DNA from: Sipunculus nudus
Lineage: Eukaryota > Annelida > Sipuncula > Golfingiida > Sipunculidae
Direction: 5' to 3'
Assembly: GCA_026874595.1 (NCBI GenBank)
Contig: CM049318.1
Location: 31,902,956 to 31,966,955, forward strand
Length of the DNA stretch: 64,000 nucleotides
Shown here: positions 41,450 to 51,410 of the stretch, in pieces
Position numbering within the stretch: position 1 is the first letter of the stretch
Layout: each line of letters begins with the position of its first letter
Notes under the pieces: model-generated
Database searches by the model: none
Seen by the model: only the letters and a program-made list of their open reading frames with translations
What the model was told of the DNA's origin: nothing
Made by a program: the position numbers and the translations under genes

Positions 41450-42185
41450 TTACATAATGTCTTGTTGCATCGTTTGCAGTTGGAGTGCGAGGGAAGGTTT
41501 CCCTGTTGTCTGTAGTTCGGCGGGTGTGGATGGGTCAGCTTTCATTTCTTCTGTCTTCATTTCATTGCTTTCAGCATTTTTGTTGTGTTCATGGAATATT
41601 TTCTCGCAGAACCATTTGTTCCTGGCGAAATCAGGAGGGTCCACGACATAATAATCTCGTATGACCTGTTTCATTGGAATCAGCGGCCAATCATTCATCA
41701 AACTTAATACGGTGACACAATGTTCACCGCAAACATCACTGTCAGGGTTGTATATGTCTTGCACGGGATACGGGTTTACGTCCACAGCGCTCAGTCCGAA
41801 ATCATCTTGCATTCTGGCGAGGAATTCGTTGACACCTCCCAGTACAGGTGGTAGTCCGTAGGAATAAAAAAAATTCAATGCAACAATGATTAACATATAT
41901 AGCTTGCCAGTGTTGGCCTGGTTGAGAACGGGGGGCTACGTTACAAATCAGGCTGTAAGGGGGGTTTGGCGGTGCATGACTGAACACATATTCTACGTTC
42001 AGTTCGTCTGATGCGTACACGCCTAAATATTGGGAAGGGTTTGTTTGGTAAACGTGTAGCATGGCACGGTTCAACGCCATGTCACTGAGTCCCCTGCCTC
42101 CCTTCACCTTTTCAACATAAGCCTGTTGGCGCAAGTGGTTGACAGGTATAGGTTTCAAGCATTTACTTCCAACTAACAGAGACAT
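41450..42185 (-). pseudogene. PRO: Adenain-like cysteine protease, copy B, frame-shifted
   Basis: Copy of 31339-32074 with the same T8-run frame change near 41870, so the break predates the duplication (or is a shared sequencing artefact). This copy keeps the family-typical Gly after the catalytic Cys (SDVCGEHC). His motif GQHWQAIY is retained. Confidence 0.75.
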
Positions 42186-43173
42186 TGCGGTCGGAGTTTA
42201 TCATTAACTTGTCCTCGAATTGGGCGAACATCAAACACTGGATGGTTTCGGGGGTGATGGTTTTAAAATGCACGTCGACTTTGACATTTCCGGACTGTTT
42301 GACGTGCTGTACGTTTTCTTTTTCGGCTTCAGTTGAATCACCCACCATGTAGCCGAACGGGATGAATTTGTCCATTTGAAAGACACCTACACGAGGGGTG
42401 TCCACCATCACATATTTACGTAAACCTTGCGGGTTTTTGGTGTTGTCAGGTGTTTTGTCTGTCTTGTGACCACCTGTTGGGGTCCCGGGGTTTTTGTAAA
42501 ACTTTCTCAGTCTCAGCTGGTGCTGAGCACAGTAGGTGTTGGGGTCCTGACCCGGTGTGATAGGTCCCACTTTATCCAGGGCGTTGGGGCTTGCGACTTT
42601 ACCGTTTTCCTTGATAGCTCTGTCTTGCACGTAGTTATACAAGGGCCCGTCATTGTTTTCGATTGCGTTACGGTCACGGACCAGCTGTTTCTGTAGAAGT
42701 GCTGAAAAAGGGTAAGTCCTGTCTGTGGTAGTGACCAGTTCGTTGTTAATTTCCACTTCCACGTCTTCAAACATGGAATGGAGGGTGTTGTTCACAAGAC
42801 CAAACGTGTGGGCTTTCTTTTAAGCAGCCAGCTGGGCTGGGGTGTCGGTACCTTCAACATCATCTTCAACTTCCCAGTCCAGGGGTGATTCATCCCTCAC
42901 GTGGACAGGTTCCGCTTCCACAAACAAAAGCGTTTTACTGGGTACCATGTGAGAACCGTCGTTCTGGTTGGGAACAAGGAACTGGAGTTTGGTGGAGTAA
43001 TCTGTTCCGTACGAGAGAATTTCTAACATTTTTTCGTTCACCACCTCCGCCTGCACTCTTTCTTCCTGCAGGCGCAGTTCAGGGTTCAAAACCCTTTCGA
43101 CGGCTGTGTCTGCCGTGGGAGTGTCCGGGATTGATTCCCCTGGGGGACCCGGTTTTGTCATAGGGATAGGCAT
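42163..43173 (-). pseudogene. MCP: Major capsid protein, copy B, with internal deletion and nonsense codon
   Basis: ATG at 43173. AAA became TAA at 42820-42822, about 117 codons in. The frame after it stays open through NNTLHSMFEDVEVEIN to KFIPFGY. There a 575-bp deletion joins it in frame to the C-terminal MVGDSTEAEKEN. The lost part covers most of the second jelly-roll, so no functional hexon can come from this copy. Confidence 0.8.
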
Positions 43174-43251
43174 TGTCTCAAGTATAAATGACATACAGTT
43201 TATCATTGATTCTTGATTACATTCTTTTGAGCTCTTTTGGTCTGCTTTTTT

Positions 43252-43440
43252 TCATATGGTTTTCTTTAGGGCACCCTGCTTCTCTTTTTTCTGTAACCCC
43301 TTAAAGGGACCGTAACCCATTTTACCGGCAGCTATTTTCCCAAACACAAACCCTCCTAAACTACCGAGTATTGACCCAAGGAACCCTCCCCCCCCCCCCC
43401 CCCCCTTTGCCTCGCGTGATAACCTGTTACGAAGCGAGCC
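43252..43440 (-). CDS. Glycine-rich hydrophobic minor virion peptide, copy B
   Basis: Copy of 33716-33895 without the 4-bp deletion. A G18 run (G9 in copy A; the difference is three codons) encodes a longer Gly stretch before FLGSILGSLGGFVFGKIAAG, and the frame ends at 43252. The start is not clear, since no in-frame ATG lies just upstream. Confidence 0.4.
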   Translation of the reverse strand, partial: GSLRNRLSREAKGGGGGGGFLGSILGSLGGFVFGKIAAGKMGYGPFKGLQKKEKQGALKKTI

Positions 43441-43459
43441 CCTACTCCACCACCTTTAG

Positions 43460-43616
43460 TTATTTTCGTCTTCCTTTGATTGCCCCTGCCCCCGTTAACA
43501 GACCTCCTATGCCTGCCAAGATAGGTAGCAGTGGTAGAATCCATCCTCTCCTTCTTCTTCTTCTTTTTTTTTCTCCCTCCCCATGATTTCACAGAACTCC
43601 TTCTCTTTCTGCACAT
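43460..43616 (-). pseudogene. Small basic plus hydrophobic virion peptide, copy B, frame-shifted
   Basis: Copy of 33911-34067 with the same A-run frame change between the Lys-rich N-terminus and LPLLPILAGIGG. Confidence 0.45.
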
Positions 43617-43851
43617 GTCTGTATCATGTCTTGTTTTTATGACCATTGCAGTTTTGGGCTGGTTTTGTCTACCGATTACATGATGTTGCCTAACAGCGTC
43701 AGAGGGTTGACAGGTCCGAAAGCAAAAGGGAGAAACCATCCCCTCCTTCTCGTCCTCTTTCTTCTGCGAGTGGTGCTCAACAGTGTTTGTACCAGACCAG
43801 AACCTTACCCCATGCCTATCTTTGGGATGTAAATTCCTCCCCTGAGGCCTT

Positions 43852-44061
43852 TCATTTAGGGACTTTAACTTTATCCCATGCTCTTTTTGCACCTTTTTGT
43901 GCCCTTTGGATTTTACGGGTGAGCTTTTTTTTGTTTTTCCCAATGGTATCTGCTGTAACAGCAAACAGCGTACTCAAAAGGGCAGAGGTCAAAAAACCTT
44001 TTCCTCTTCTCCTCATCCTTCTATTTTTAACACGTTTTTTTCTTTTACGTACTGACCACAT
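43852..44061 (-). CDS. Small basic protein, copy B (intact), 69 aa
   Basis: ATG at 44061. The N-terminus is Arg/Lys-rich (MWSVRKRKKRVKNRRMRR), the middle is hydrophobic (FLTSALLSTLFAVTAD) and the C-terminus basic (KLTRKIQRAQKGAKRAW). It resembles small core proteins that bind the genome in adenovirus-like particles (composition only). Copy A is shifted by one extra T. Confidence 0.55.
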   Translation of the reverse strand: MWSVRKRKKRVKNRRMRRRGKGFLTSALLSTLFAVTADTIGKNKKKLTRKIQRAQKGAKRAWDKVKVPK

Positions 44062-44170
44062 GACAAAACAAGTAATATAGATTCAAATAATTTATTCCAT
44101 AAGATATGAAAAGTACATATTCAGTGCAATAAGATTTCGTTGCCTTTCAAAATAACTACACAGGGTTTTT

Positions 44171-44348
44171 TTTAAAAGTCCTCCCAACAACCCTCCTAAT
44201 ACATTGTCAATCATACCACCCACTTTCCCTAGAAACATGCCCCCCCCCCTCTTCTACCGCGTGTCCACCTCCTACCCCTGACCATATTTCCACCTCTGCG
44301 GCGACGGCGGCGGCGGAGAGCACATGTGGTACGCCTTCTTCCTGCCAT
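44171..44348 (-). pseudogene. Arg-rich core peptide with hydrophobic tail, copy B, frame-shifted
   Basis: ATG at 44348. It has the same Arg-rich start as copy A; the poly-G run is longer and followed by a 2-base difference, and the tail still needs a frame change. The stop at the end of the tail has changed to a Lys codon, so the tail frame reads on. Confidence 0.45.
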
Positions 44349-44403
44349 GTTGTTTAATTGGATGATGGCATTGTAAAAAAAAGACACTTTTTGTATAAGT
44401 AGG

Positions 44404-44817
44404 TTAATCAAATATAGTCTTTTGTTTTCTCGGTTTTCTTTTCTTTAATTTTTTACGTATAGGTATATGATCCATGGTAGGCTGTACCAACCCGGTTTGG
44501 CTAGGGTTTTTGGTGGCGGGTTGTCTTTTATCCATAACTTTCTCCGTGGTTCTCCTCCCACCTGAAGACTTGTTAAATGTGCGGGACGTACGCGCGTGAG
44601 CGTCTATCACTTAACGCGTCACGGTAGCGTTTGTTAATTTGCCACCGGCTGCTTCCGCTTGAGCCACATTGCTCTCCTGTTGGTATTTCACGTTGTCTTT
44701 TGCGACAGCGAGGTTCATGTTTTGTACCATCGCCACGGTACCGGGGTACCTTGTGGGGAAACTGCTTTTCCCCACCCCCTTTGAATAATAGTGACTCCTC
44801 GGGAAACCGAAAGGCAT
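44404..44817 (-). CDS. Small protein(s) with basic C-terminus, copy B, split by in-frame TAA
   Basis: Same as 34852-35265, including the TAA at 44611-44613, so that stop predates the duplication. One change: Val to Ala (KRQPATKNP). Confidence 0.5.
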
Positions 44818-44904
44818 TATGTAAGTATATTTATCCCCTCATGTCAGATCCTACAGATGGTTTATGGTCAATTTTTGTCCTGCTGTCCTCCTCCATTTAT
44901 GGTA

Positions 44905-45423
44905 TCAATGAGCCTGCTTGACTTCCTCCGTGTCTTCTTCCGTGTCATCCGCTGAGGAATACAATTCCTTCATACGGGCTTCCAGTTCTTCTCCGTCACA
45001 CAGCACGGCCCGGAAAAAGGCGTCCTGTTCGTTCAGCAACTCGTCACGCAATTTCTTCAGATCTTCCACTCCCTTGTACACCTGTTTGCTGATTTTTCGC
45101 ATTTTACTCTGCAGTTCCATCACGCGACACTTGGCAAATTCTGTCGCAAACAACTGGTTCAGTTCTGGGCGCAATGTCAGTATGGACATCATGTCGGATA
45201 CAGTTTCCATGTTTTTAATTTCGTCAGCTAATTTTTCCACCATGCCGGAGGATTTGTGCAACAGCTGTGGCAATTTGTCGGCGTACGGGGCCCTGGTAGT
45301 CATCAGGAGACATTCTTCTTTTGTACCTTTCCTGATACGTTTGCCTCGCCCCCTATTCCCTCCGGGAAGAGCTGGGCCAGAGCGCTTGCTAGGTCGTTGC
45401 TGACATTTCGTGATATATTCCAT
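44905..45423 (-). CDS. Coiled-coil protein, copy B, 172 aa
   Basis: Intact copy of 35353-35871 with a few substitutions (Gln to Lys, Asp to Val near the acidic C-terminus; Val to Ile in SDMMSILTL). Confidence 0.6.
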   Translation of the reverse strand: MEYITKCQQRPSKRSGPALPGGNRGRGKRIRKGTKEECLLMTTRAPYADKLPQLLHKSSGMVEKLADEIKNMETVSDMMSILTLRPELNQLFATEFAKCRVMELQSKMRKISKQVYKGVEDLKKLRDELLNEQDAFFRAVLCDGEELEARMKELYSSADDTEEDTEEVKQAH

Positions 45424-45493
45424 TATATATATTTTTGTCAATACTTTGGTGAATACTGCTTTCATGTGGCTGTGTTCTGGTCATGTTTGGTCC

Positions 45494-45919
45494 TCAAAAA
45501 GGTGTGAGTCTCACTACCAGCATAGTGGCTGGGGAACCTGCTGTTGTGGGGATTAGGAAACCGTCCTTGTCCACGAGTTCGAAGTGGAGTTGTGTTAAAC
45601 GTGTGGGTGCTAATTTTTTGGCCACAGGTTGTACGATTTCAATGTTGTACATTGGCTCATCGGTTTCACGGGGCAGGCACACGTAATTCAACACATCCCG
45701 CATGGTTACGGACGGTTGTGGGTTATCTCCCATCTCAGGAACTCGTACGTACACCACGTTTTGTGTACCTTCCAGCCACGTGATACGTCCTGCTACGAAT
45801 TGTAAAAGTTCCAGTTCCCAATGGTTTGGAGCTTCTACAGGCATAGGAAATTTAAAACGGAAACTATTAAGGGCGTCGTCAGCCTCTACCGAACTGTACA
45901 CAGTAACGACTGAGGCCAT
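45494..45919 (-). CDS. Minor capsid protein, probably penton-type, 141 aa
   Basis: ATG at 45919. The product is beta-rich: VVTVYSSVEADDALN, FKFPMPVEAPNHWELELLQF, then LTQLHFELVDKDGFLIPTT and a closing ATMLVVRLT strand. The LT.L...L.D..G pattern followed by a final hydrophobic strand recurs in the next gene upstream, suggesting paralogous jelly-roll-like domains. It sits between the fibre-like protein and the small virion genes, as minor capsid genes do in this element class. This is the only full copy, because the duplication junction cut the other. The exact family name is inferred. Confidence 0.5.
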   Translation of the reverse strand: MASVVTVYSSVEADDALNSFRFKFPMPVEAPNHWELELLQFVAGRITWLEGTQNVVYVRVPEMGDNPQPSVTMRDVLNYVCLPRETDEPMYNIEIVQPVAKKLAPTRLTQLHFELVDKDGFLIPTTAGSPATMLVVRLTPF

Positions 45920-45923
45920 GCTT

Positions 45924-46163
45924 TCATCCCTTGAGTTGAAATATTAAAGAGGCGGTCGATTTCAATGCGGAAAGAGGTGGGAACACCAGCAAACGTCCCA
46001 ACGCGTCACGGATTTGCAAATTAAGGCTGGTCAGTTTGTCAATCGAAATGATTGGAACAAACGTCACATTTGGTACTTGGAAATACAACCATACCGTACC
46101 GACCTGTTGTGCGCTGGAAGGAACCACTGCCTTTAAAAGACGACTGAACGTGTTGCCTACCAT
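45924..46163 (-). CDS. Small beta-rich virion protein, 79 aa
   Basis: ATG at 46163, 8 bases after the stop of the 1087-aa gene; its own stop lies 4 bases before the next ATG (45919). IDKLTSLNLQIRDALGRLL matches the pattern seen in the 141-aa neighbour, and the protein ends in a hydrophobic strand (TASLIFQL). It may be a minor capsid or tail-like component. It is intact and single copy, since it lies just outside the duplicated segment. Confidence 0.55.
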   Translation of the reverse strand: MVGNTFSRLLKAVVPSSAQQVGTVWLYFQVPNVTFVPIISIDKLTSLNLQIRDALGRLLVFPPLSALKSTASLIFQLKG

Positions 46164-46171
46164 CTATTCCT

Positions 46172-49100
46172 TTAGAATGCTTTGCTCGTAAAAAACCAAG
46201 TTTCAAAACCTCTCAATGTGTTTACGATTTCCTGAGAGGTGTAATCCCTCTCGCTTGTGGTCACAAAGAATTGTGGGAACCCTAACACTTGGGACAGTTC
46301 TTCGTTAAACCTGAGCTGACGCGTGTTGGATTTCGTGAACCGCAGTTCCAAACGACCACTGGCATTTAGTTCCGCTTTGCAACCGTTGTTGCCCACAGTG
46401 CTTGTTTTCAGCCATTTGTTTAAATAGGAGACACAGGATATGTTGCTGTACCGCCCCTCAGGAAAGTTTAAGGTTTCGATGAGGACGGGGTGTCCCTGTT
46501 GGGTGTCCCACACAGAAACCTTCATTTCATCTGTGAGAAAGTTATAAAAATTGTCGGGCAAGGTCAACGTGTTTAATCCCACTTTCCACTGGTCAATGAA
46601 CTCAAACGTTTTAGGTTTAGACAGTTTCGTTTCTTCCTGCACCAAGCAGTTCAAAACAAAATAATCTTCCCTCTTTCTTTTTCTGGGGCGTATGTGGGTT
46701 TGAATTAAGGTGCGGGACCCGTCGTGAAAAGGGTACGGGTCCCCCGACAAAGTTTCCACCTTAAATGTCAAATTACGCATATCCCGTTCAGGACGCAGGG
46801 GTTTGTATTCTAAGTTTAAAAAATTCATGTTTACCACGTTGTCCCTGGAATCCGCGCCTACCGCTCGGAGCACAGAAGGGGAAGCAAACAACCGCAAGGT
46901 GTCTTCGCTTTCTTCGCCAGCTAAACCTCTGTGCAATTTTACCCTCATCCACCTGTGATCGAAATTTCTGCTTTCGATGTAGCGTACGTCAAACACTTGG
47001 CTGTGTACGATTTCAGAGGAATCTTGAACGTCGTAACCTTCTGGCACATGGAAATCCGGGCGCAAAATATCCACAAAATAATAGCCTTGCTTATTAGGTC
47101 CATGAATCTTGTTCCCGAACTGGTTCAGGTTCATCACGCGTGCGGAGTCTAAACTTTGTTCCACCAACTGTCCCCACTGGGTGGTAGCGTTCACCTGGTG
47201 CCGCAAAAACATGTCGTCCCACACTATCTGAGAAGTCCACACACCGTCACCCTCTCTGATGCGCAGGACACTGGGTGCGTGTATCTTGAGGGGCCATTCT
47301 ACAGCACCTCGATCTTCGTACAACTGTAACAGTCGAAAAGGTGTCACCAGACCCAAAAGGTTTATCATGTTTTCGTCCGCATTTATCACCATATAGGAGG
47401 CGTGTTGAGGAGCGTCGGTGTTGTCAGGGGAGGTATTAAACCCTGGCACGGGGGATATATGAGTGACGTAATCGTACTCGAAGATATTGTGCCCGCCAGG
47501 TGTCATGCTCAGACGAAACCGTATTCTACCGATTTTACACCACATACCGCCAGGTAAACCTCTACCCAATGTAAGGAAAGAATGTTTGGGTGTTTGCTCC
47601 CAAAGACCTGCACTAAACGCCCAACTCATATATTGGACTAACAACCATTTGAACCCACTGTCAGGTGTTTCTTTGAAAGGTATTCGAATACGCACAGGGT
47701 CTGAAGCATAACAGGTATAGATTTCCATGTTGGAAGCAGGGTACTGTAATACGTGCCACCCTTCCCCCACGTCCACCCATGAAAAAAGTGCCCCTTCCTG
47801 CACGTCAATTTTTTTTTTTAATTCTGTGTTGACCTGGATACCCATGTTATGGTACCTTTCTACCCACTGTCTCACTTCGGATCGTGTGGTATCATTTTCA
47901 AAACGCTGAGCACAACGCCAGGAAGTATCGAACCGTATACCCTCCCCTTCTCCAGCCGACGTGCGGTGTACGTGTACTTTCACGTTATACTCACACGTGG
48001 AAGAGGCAGGTAACTGTTCCACAGCCCTTTCCACGGCTTGCTCTAAATTGTTAAAAAAATTCACATCCTCAGTGGGTTCAGCAGAAAAACTCTGCACGGG
48101 ACTGTAACCTTGTACAAAACATATACGCAGCTGGTATTGTGTGGGGAGTATCACTTCTTGTGTCAGGGTGAGCTCGGTGGAACGGCTTATGTTCACCAGC
48201 GCTTGCGCATGGAAAGGGGCGTCACGTTGCGTGGAGGCTTTACTTTTGTCCCCGAATCCGAAGAAACACCGCATCTCCGTTTGACTGGACATGAAAGTCC
48301 AATGGTAATGCGACCCCCACCCCAAACATTCATCGTTGGTGGTAGGGTCTGCCAAAGGAGGGTTGTATTCAGTTCCACGTGCAGGTGTTTCCCCAACTTC
48401 CTGGACCCGGTTATCGTCTGCACCAGCGGGCACAAGGTTATCATCTGGGATAGGTGTAACGTTAGGTAATGTCCATAGGGTCGCCTCAGGCTCCCATGCG
48501 GGGTTAGAGAATTGCATTTTCTGTACAGCACCCCGTGTACACCTCATATGAAAAGCTTGCCTGAGATCTCTTTGAAACTGAAAGGTGTTGTCGTGCAAAT
48601 GTAATCTGAACCCGAGGAAAACGTTTCCATCATTGTTGGACTGCCACATATATGTCATGGGAAATAAGCCGGTGTCATAGTGCGTGTGATGGTTCTGGTG
48701 TTCCTGGTTGTATTCTTCACAGAAAGTCCGTAACAGAGGATGAAAAGTACTGGCCTTCCAGCTCGTGTTGCCGGGTTTAAATTCAAACCTTTTCCATACG
48801 GTAGCATCTGTTAATCGTATTTCCATGTACTCCGTTTCATCTTCAGGCACGGTAAAAGTCAGCAGGTTTGGAAAACCATCTGGATGTCCTACGGGTACAG
48901 AGAAACTAGCACTGGATAAAGCACCTACTACCATCCTAAAATTGTCATCCGTATACAGGCCCCATGGACTTTCACGAGAGGTTATTTCACTGTAATCTGC
49001 GGGTAGGTAGGAATTTAGCACCTGGGTTATAGTAAAAGGGAAGGGGGTGAAAGAGTACCGCCAGGTCCTGATTTCTGTGGCGCGGTTTTCAGGTTGAGAA

Positions 49101-49435
49101 TCTTGAGCTGCTTCCAATGCCGTTGTAAAACCCTCTTGGAAACCGTCAGGGTCCAACGTGTTCTCAGGTTTCTTACGTGTAACGGTAAAGCTGTACGGTT
49201 GGGTGGTACCGTGCATGGTTTTCAGTCGGAAAGCACACCTCACGTCAGCGTAAGGGTCTCTGCTTTCCACGAAAACACTCGCAGGCACGACCATATCCAC
49301 CAAAGCGATCTCATGCTGTCCTTGCTGAGGTAACCTTAAAGGTTCTGGCAGCTGTACAGTGAAATCATTGCTAGCATTGGCGGGGTATAGATCAGTGGAG
49401 ACGTCACTGGCACACAACAAGTTAACTTCTGTCAT
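46172..49435 (-). CDS. Large fibre-like virion surface protein, 1087 aa, intact
   Basis: ATG at 49435 in good context (a single long uninterrupted frame). The N-terminus reads NASNDFTVQLPEPLRLP followed by HEIALVDMVVPASVF. Near residue 970 the theme recurs as FIDQWKVGLNTLTLPDNF, with LSQVLGFPQFF near the end. The pattern (short strand, Leu/Pro turn, Trp/His-x-hydrophobic-Ala/Gly-Leu, then Pro) marks a repeated domain seen in large uncharacterised Polinton proteins. Beta-rich composition with no membrane segment or enzyme motif suits a fibre, spike or tail. It is the longest intact gene in the element and is transcribed ahead of the minor capsid genes. The function is inferred. Confidence 0.65.
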   Translation of the reverse strand: MTEVNLLCASDVSTDLYPANASNDFTVQLPEPLRLPQQGQHEIALVDMVVPASVFVESRDPYADVRCAFRLKTMHGTTQPYSFTVTRKKPENTLDPDGFQEGFTTALEAAQDSQPENRATEIRTWRYSFTPFPFTITQVLNSYLPADYSEITSRESPWGLYTDDNFRMVVGALSSASFSVPVGHPDGFPNLLTFTVPEDETEYMEIRLTDATVWKRFEFKPGNTSWKASTFHPLLRTFCEEYNQEHQNHHTHYDTGLFPMTYMWQSNNDGNVFLGFRLHLHDNTFQFQRDLRQAFHMRCTRGAVQKMQFSNPAWEPEATLWTLPNVTPIPDDNLVPAGADDNRVQEVGETPARGTEYNPPLADPTTNDECLGWGSHYHWTFMSSQTEMRCFFGFGDKSKASTQRDAPFHAQALVNISRSTELTLTQEVILPTQYQLRICFVQGYSPVQSFSAEPTEDVNFFNNLEQAVERAVEQLPASSTCEYNVKVHVHRTSAGEGEGIRFDTSWRCAQRFENDTTRSEVRQWVERYHNMGIQVNTELKKKIDVQEGALFSWVDVGEGWHVLQYPASNMEIYTCYASDPVRIRIPFKETPDSGFKWLLVQYMSWAFSAGLWEQTPKHSFLTLGRGLPGGMWCKIGRIRFRLSMTPGGHNIFEYDYVTHISPVPGFNTSPDNTDAPQHASYMVINADENMINLLGLVTPFRLLQLYEDRGAVEWPLKIHAPSVLRIREGDGVWTSQIVWDDMFLRHQVNATTQWGQLVEQSLDSARVMNLNQFGNKIHGPNKQGYYFVDILRPDFHVPEGYDVQDSSEIVHSQVFDVRYIESRNFDHRWMRVKLHRGLAGEESEDTLRLFASPSVLRAVGADSRDNVVNMNFLNLEYKPLRPERDMRNLTFKVETLSGDPYPFHDGSRTLIQTHIRPRKRKREDYFVLNCLVQEETKLSKPKTFEFIDQWKVGLNTLTLPDNFYNFLTDEMKVSVWDTQQGHPVLIETLNFPEGRYSNISCVSYLNKWLKTSTVGNNGCKAELNASGRLELRFTKSNTRQLRFNEELSQVLGFPQFFVTTSERDYTSQEIVNTLRGFETWFFTSKAF

Positions 49436-49544
49436 TTTTTTTTCTCGGTTTCACAGCACGCACTCTCACTCTAACACATCACAAAAGAATGTACATGTTT
49501 CGCACATATTTTATTCAGCACTTACAACATAGGGTGACAAATCC

Positions 49545-50330
49545 TCACACAAATCTATATAATATTCTAATTCTGTGACTTCTTTCAATTTTTTTCTGTC
49601 GTAACAGTTCTCTCTTATACGGACTGTGACCTTGAGAAAGACCGCATATACATTTCATCATTTTTAAAAAATGGTTTTGTAAATTGAAGAGTTTGCGGTA
49701 CCCTTTGTTTGCGTAAGGTTCACAAGGGTTCAACAAATCATACACAGCACGACAGAAGGCTGTGTATATATTTTGTTTTCTCTCTTTTTTAAATATTGTG
49801 AATTTGTCTTTCCCGTCTTCTTCTTGTTCCCTTTTATGGGTTTCTCACAACTTACAACACATATAATATAACATGAAGCGTTCATTGGTAAATTCCAATG
49901 GAACTATATGGCGGAACAAAATCCTATCCACCTCATAAAATGGGGTGACATTCCACTTTTGTATAAACAAATTGTACAACACAACATCTGTGGGAACAAC
50001 CCGGTCTTCCACATTGATACATGTGACCGGTTCTTCCTGTAGCATGTAAGGTTTTTTGTAATCTACACCCACGACCCTTCCACTGATTTTACACACCATC
50101 TCACCTTCAGGGTTTTCCCTCACAGGGCATGAGTATACGCACTGGACAGTTTCACACACATGAACTTGACAGTGTTTATGACACACCCACACCCATTCCC
50201 CAGACCAATTCACCTCATGTAATTGACACTTTTTACCGGAATAACATAACCTGTAGAAAGGGTTTTGTTCGGTCCAATTGTCAAATTTCTCTATATCTAT
50301 TCTTCCTGTTCTTCGCCCATCCAACTCCAA
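49545..50330 (-). pseudogene. Cys/His-rich protein with in-frame TGA
   Basis: The frame opens at about 50330 without an ATG and overlaps the end of the integrase by 34 bases. It contains HKHCQVHVCETVQCVYSCPV followed by GEMVCKISGRV, a likely zinc-binding cluster, and ends FMLYYMCCKL before TGA (49845-49847). After that stop the same frame stays open for about 100 codons (FTIFKKERKQNIYTAFCR; LFNLQNHFLKMMKCICGL) to 49545. One longer gene with a nonsense codon is likely. The family is not recognised; the CxSG zinc pattern recurs in large DNA viruses and Polintons (recollection, untested). Confidence 0.5.
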
Positions 50331-51407
50331 CCGGGATCAGGAGCCTTCTGAAGTAAATCACTTGTCCATTGGCCTTCCAATTCGTCCCCGTTTTCATCCA
50401 GCAACAAAAACACAACCCTGGGTGTACGTATTTTACGCGCATAAATCTGGAATATTTCTTCCTGGAACTTTTTGCGTGTGCCTTTTTCAAATGTCCCGCG
50501 CCATCTGGCCACACGGACGTGGTCCCCGATCTTATATTTACTGAGGTCTTTGGTGTTACGGCGCGTCTTAGGACGAGTATGGGTAGGGTAGAGCAAATGA
50601 AAAAGTTCATTTTTTTCCTCAGGGGTGGCTTCGGAAGCGAGGTTAGGTGTAGTTTTAATGCGGTTGTGGTACGTATTATTAATAGCACTGGTCAAATCGG
50701 GTAACAGGTTTACCCATGTTTCGTTACCCTGCATTGTCCACAGTCTTTCCAACCTTTCACGTATTTCACGATTTGAACGTTCCACTAGGGAAGCTTTAAT
50801 TTCAGGTTCGCGTGAAGCGAAATGTTGAAATTTATATTCTTTCTCCAAAGCTTTCATATAACGGTTAAAATATTCTTTGCCGTGATCGGTTTGCAATTTA
50901 AATTTCGGGTGTCTTGCTGACTGCATAAATATGTCTCGCAACGCTCCCACTACCTCTTGACCCCCCTTTGTTTTTAAAGGGCGTGTAAAAATCATCCTAG
51001 AAAACACGTCTATACAATTTAAAATGAATGTGTAACCTTTGTTGTTTCTAGTGTGCTGTCTCATATCTATCAGATCTGATTGCCATTGCTCGTCGACGCC
51101 ACCCACCACTGTGCGCATGCGCTCAAATTTACCTTTACCCGCAGGGGCTGGCGCGTGTAACATGAAAGATTTTTGTTGAATGAGATAATTTTCCGCGTGT
51201 TTCAACCTCTCTTTTTTACCTTTCCCGGAGTATGTGGCCTGTAATTTCTCTAGGATTCTTTTCTTGTTGCCGGTGAAAGCCGTATCAGGATGTTTAGCCA
51301 CATGGTACAGAATATCATACCTTTTCTGTTCTTCCGGAGATTTTTTTCCTTTTCTTAGATTGGGGTTGGGCAGGAATGACCCTTTTCTTCTCTAAACGCC
51401 TTTTCAT
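50297..51407 (-). pseudogene. INT: Polinton rve-type integrase, near-intact with one N-terminal frame change
   Basis: The main frame (50297-51301 and open upstream to about 51390) has the DDE core: WQSDLIDM (first Asp, residue ~76 from 51301), QTDHGKEYF (second Asp, ~139) and IKASLVERSNR (Glu, ~174). It is followed by a chromo/SH3-like C-terminus (YKIGDHVRVARWRGTFEKG). The likely start is the ATG at 51407 in another frame (MKRRLEKKRVIPAQPQS), 3 bases after the preceding gene's stop. The two frames are separated by an A7 run (forward T7 at 51341-51347). The catalytic core itself is unbroken. It would insert the element, giving the 6-bp duplication. Confidence 0.85.
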
Positions 51408-51410
51408 GGT

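Larger units (their letters stand above)
36364..45917. repeat. Tandem duplication unit B (~9.55 kb)
   Basis: Second copy of 26244-36360 in direct orientation. It lacks 575 bp of unit A (32239-32813) and 10 bp near 38475, and has scattered substitutions. Unit B alone retains the intact minor capsid gene at its right end, while unit A alone retains the upstream part of the RING gene. Confidence 0.95.
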
